Assembly: GCA_001830645.1 (NCBI GenBank)
Contig: MIBM01000117.1
Span: 3,784-11,212, forward strand
Reading direction: 5' to 3'
DNA length: 7,429 bases
From: Spirochaetes bacterium RIFOXYC1_FULL_54_7
GTDB lineage: Bacteria; Spirochaetota; Spirochaetia; Treponematales; UBA12059
Below the pieces are notes generated by a model. The model worked only from the letters and a program-made list of their open reading frames with translations, searched no databases and was not told the origin of the DNA. Below, in pieces: positions 5,579 to 7,429 of the stretch (position 1 is the first letter of the stretch; every line of letters starts with the position of its first letter). A program made the translations under genes and the position numbers.

Positions 5579-6676
5579 ATGCAATTACGGGAAAGGATCA
5601 AGAGCAGCCTCAAGTATCTTACTAGCCTCGTAGGGGTATCGGGGTATGAACAGGGGGTAATTCAATACATCCTACATCGAATAGCAGGCTTGGCGGATGA
5701 CGTTAGTGTCGATCGAAACGGTAATATTCTGCTGATCAAAAAAGGTAGCACACCTGGGCCCTCCATGATGCTGACCGCTCATATGGACGAAATTGGGTTT
5801 TGTGTAAAGAACATCATGGGAAACGGCTTTCTGGCTTTCGATATACTAGGCGGGGTATCCGAGGGACTGCTACCAGGAAGAAAGGTCTGGATCACGGAAA
5901 AGAAGATCCCAGGTGTGATTGGTGTAAAAGCCCGGCATATTCAAACACAAGAGGAAAGGCAAAAAATAAAGTCCGTACGAGAGTGTTATATCGACATTGG
6001 AGCCTCCTCGCGAGAAGAAGTCGCCAGCTACGGAATACGTGTAGGACAACCCATCGTATTCCAGAGCGATTTCATGGTGCTTTCCAATCCGGATCTCGTT
6101 TCCACAAAAGCGATAGATAACAGAATCAATTGTGCTATCCTGATAGAATTGCTTAATGATTTAAAGAACGAGCAGTTCCCAGGTACTCTCAATGTAGTCT
6201 TTTCGGTAAAAGAAGAAGTTGGCATGTTAGGAGCTCAAATGGTTGGCTCGATAGTGAAACCCGATTATGCCATAGCCTTGGATACGATACCTTGTGGGGA
6301 CACTCCGGATATCAACACGGAGTCCAGGCTCCCTGTATACCTTGGGAAAGGTCCGGTCTGTCCTTTGGTTGACAGCATCGTGTCCGCAGAACTCTATACC
6401 ATCATTCATCCGAAAATCAGGGAAATGATCGAGCAGGCATCAATAGCCGCGTCAGTGGCAGTCCAATACTTGACTATAGCAGGGGAGTCCTATACGACCG
6501 ATGCATCGCGCCTGGCATTAGCTGCTGGAGGAATTCCTGTCGGAGTGCTGGCAATTCCAAGGCGTTATTCTCACTCACCTGTTGAACTGCTGGACATCAA
6601 GGACGCTGAGGGTTCATTTAAAGTTATAAAAGAGCTTGTAAGGCGCAATGGCGAGATCGACCTTGCCTTTCTTTGA
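5579..6676 (+). CDS. M42-family metallopeptidase (glutamyl/deblocking aminopeptidase, FrvX-like)
   Basis: The product is 365 residues from the ATG at 5579, chosen because GGAGG (5569-5573) lies 5 bases upstream; a TTG at 5567 in the same frame overlaps that site. M42 enzymes are large cytoplasmic assemblies with two metal ions that trim N-terminal residues from peptides. All expected residues are visible: His68 and Asp70 in TAHMDEIGF, Asp180 in KAIDNRIN (bridging metal ligand), Glu212 and Glu213 in SVKEEVGMLGA (general base and ligand), Asp235 in ALDTIPCGDTP, and His332 in RRYSHSPVELLD. AIDNR replaces the commoner ALDDR but keeps the ligand Asp. The substrate-tunnel region (SYTTDASRLALAAGGIP, 304-320) is normal. 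It follows the deacylase gene in the same direction, so it may act on the deacylated product. Members differ in residue preference, and no exact specificity can be claimed. Confidence 0.92.
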   Translation: MQLRERIKSSLKYLTSLVGVSGYEQGVIQYILHRIAGLADDVSVDRNGNILLIKKGSTPGPSMMLTAHMDEIGFCVKNIMGNGFLAFDILGGVSEGLLPGRKVWITEKKIPGVIGVKARHIQTQEERQKIKSVRECYIDIGASSREEVASYGIRVGQPIVFQSDFMVLSNPDLVSTKAIDNRINCAILIELLNDLKNEQFPGTLNVVFSVKEEVGMLGAQMVGSIVKPDYAIALDTIPCGDTPDINTESRLPVYLGKGPVCPLVDSIVSAELYTIIHPKIREMIEQASIAASVAVQYLTIAGESYTTDASRLALAAGGIPVGVLAIPRRYSHSPVELLDIKDAEGSFKVIKELVRRNGEIDLAFL

Positions 6677-6853
6677 ATCTGAATACATTGACTTGCTGGA
6701 GTTTGAACTGGTCTGTAGTTATTAATATTTTCTCCGGGACGAAAAGATAGAACGGAGTTCCATCGAGCTTTGTATGCACTTCATCGTGTCCGTAGCCAAA
6801 TCAAAGGTATGTCACGAAAAAGAATGATCCTCACCTCTACGATCAGATAACTA
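6677..6853. other. Spacer between the M42 gene and the broken hsdR copy
   Basis: No gene with a start and ribosome site is supported here. It has a CTCCG-N16-CGGAG pair near 6733-6758 but no clear terminator. On the minus strand, about 6800 down to 6735 reads GYGHDEVHTKLDGTPF and LFVPEKI, which looks protein-like but lies directly after an in-frame TGA and is unplaced. The right edge at 6853/6854 is the junction where hsdR similarity begins abruptly. Confidence 0.4.
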
Positions 6854-7077
6854 AAATCCAGCAGATGGACAAGGAACCCCGGCAGCTGGGCCTTACCGAT
6901 TATGAAAACGCCTCCATCGACTGGACCATAAAGGAAAGCGTCAAAGCAAAGCTCAAGGTCATCGTCAAGCGCATCCTGCGCCAGTACGGCTACCCCCCGG
7001 ACATGCAGATGCTGGCTACCGAGACCATGCTCAAGCAGGCGGAACTGATTGCGGAGGAATTGACCCAGGATAAGTAA
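6854..7077 (+). pseudogene. hsdR: Broken second copy of the hsdR 3' end with a 105-base internal deletion
   Basis: The frame reads KIQQMDKEPRQLGLTDYE, then NASIDWTIKESVKAKLKVI, then RQYGYPPDM, ending EELTQDK and TAA at 7075-7077. It matches the last part of the hsdR at the left edge codon for codon, except that 35 codons between TDYE and NASIDW are gone. Similarity starts sharply at 6854; upstream sequence is unrelated. There is no ribosome site before the in-frame ATG at 6865 and no room for the nuclease or motor domains, so this is a remnant rather than a gene. Of 19 differences, most are silent or conservative (R/K, Q/R, H/Q, L/M, V/M). That suggests descent from a related functional hsdR allele rather than long decay after a recent duplication. 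Confidence 0.9.
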
Positions 7078-7080
7078 GAA

Positions 7081-7103
7081 GAGGACCCGCTTTTGCCATC
7101 CTC
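7081..7103. terminator. Weak hairpin after the hsdR remnant, possible terminator of the minus-strand Fe-S gene
   Basis: GAGGA (7081-7085) and TCCTC (7099-7103) are 5-base arms around 13 bases, with a GC/GC pair inside around AAAA. Read on the minus strand, TTCTTACTT follows, a poor U-rich tail. It lies about 150 bases past the stop of the Fe-S gene. The rest of 7078-7252 has no supported gene. Confidence 0.25.
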
Positions 7104-7252
7104 ATCAGCCCCGTTCTATCTGGCCGCTGCATAATGCGGGATGACCCAAGATCGATATGGAGTCGGCTTCCGGATGCATCCAGGCAAATTCAGCATCTCG
7201 TTGGGATACCTGGAGGGTATAGCACTCAGCTCCTTGTCCAACCTGGGCTCAG

Positions 7253-7429
7253 TCAGGTTTCCCCGAAACGACTGCTGAAGATAATGTGTGGCTGTAGCTG
7301 TCCAGGCTCGAAACCCGGAATATTCTTTCTGGCTTCTGGATACTTCAGCCACAACTCGGTTAGTGGCCCGGCATCGAGGGCACGGGTAACACAGGCCGCC
7401 ACGCAGGCGGGCTTCAAGCCTACGACAAT
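7253..7429 (-). CDS. DmsB-like 4Fe-4S subunit of a molybdopterin oxidoreductase, C-terminal part (start outside window)
   Basis: The minus-strand frame is open from the right edge to the TGA at 7255-7253, giving 58 residues. It begins VVGLKPACVAACVTRALDAG and continues PLTELWLKYPEARK, then PHIIFSSRFGET. This resembles the end of DmsB-type electron-transfer subunits, where a last cysteine pair and ALDFGP-like segment are followed by a linker and a PNIVI-like strand. Such subunits carry electrons between a membrane anchor and a molybdopterin catalytic subunit. Cys9 and Cys13 of the fragment are in the right spacing, but the usual Pro after the second Cys is Val. The call rests on motif memory over a short stretch. 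Whether the full gene is intact cannot be seen; its closeness to a broken hsdR raises the chance that it is also a remnant. Confidence 0.6.
   Translation of the reverse strand: MVVGLKPACVAACVTRALDAGPLTELWLKYPEARKNIPGFEPGQLQPHIIFSSRFGET

Noticed and set aside
1017..6853. Cassette as a classical transposon, integron or CRISPR-linked island
   Set aside because: No transposase, integrase, tRNA target, terminal inverted repeats at the cassette edges, or regularly spaced repeats were seen.
7116..7352. 78-codon minus-strand frame near the right edge
   Set aside because: It overlaps the DmsB-like frame in another register, has no recognisable motif and no clear ribosome site; the overlapping frame has a recognisable cysteine motif.

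Overview
The window holds a roughly 5.7 kb gene cassette sitting between two directly repeated 3' ends of a type I restriction gene (hsdR), so it reads as a rearranged accessory region. Taxon cannot be fixed from the sequence. Separate, full-length SpmA and SpmB proteins, an M42 peptidase, an IclR regulator and a DmsB-like Fe-S protein suggest an anaerobic, peptide- or amino-acid-using bacterium. Clostridia/Negativicutes, Synergistota and Spirochaetota are all plausible. Composition shifts sharply: bases 541-600 (hsdR) count 37/60 G+C and bases 1681-1740 (cassette) count 25/60.

Layout. (1) 1-1016, plus strand: the last 337 codons of an intact hsdR, entering from the left edge. (2) 1017-1187: AT-rich spacer with a long imperfect inverted repeat between convergent genes. 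(3) 1188-4192, minus strand, read right to left: iclR-type regulator, spmA, spmB, and an S66 LD-carboxypeptidase-like gene. The last three are tightly packed and form a likely operon. (4) 4193-4561: a 369-base divergent control region with a good promoter for the regulator, a possible promoter for the opposite arm and several palindromes. (5) 4562-6676, plus strand: a histone-deacetylase-superfamily amidohydrolase, then an M42 metallopeptidase. (6) 6677-6853: spacer. (7) 6854-7077, plus strand: a broken second copy of the hsdR tail, about 91% identical to the first where alignable (19 differences in 213 bases by hand count), lacking exactly 105 internal bases. (8) 7253-7429, minus strand: the C-terminal end of a DmsB-like 4Fe-4S subunit entering from the right edge.

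How the genes may work together (inference). The IclR regulator lies between two arms. One encodes a two-part membrane system of the nucleoside-recognition/Gate family plus a serine carboxypeptidase. The other encodes a zinc-dependent deacylase and a metal-dependent aminopeptidase. All three enzymes hydrolyse amide bonds. A coherent reading is an inducible pathway that handles an acylated or otherwise modified peptide, such as a wall-derived peptide: SpmAB at the membrane, the S66 enzyme trimming the C terminus, the HDAC-like enzyme removing an acyl group and M42 trimming the N terminus. No sporulation gene other than spmAB is visible, so the spore role of SpmAB need not apply here.
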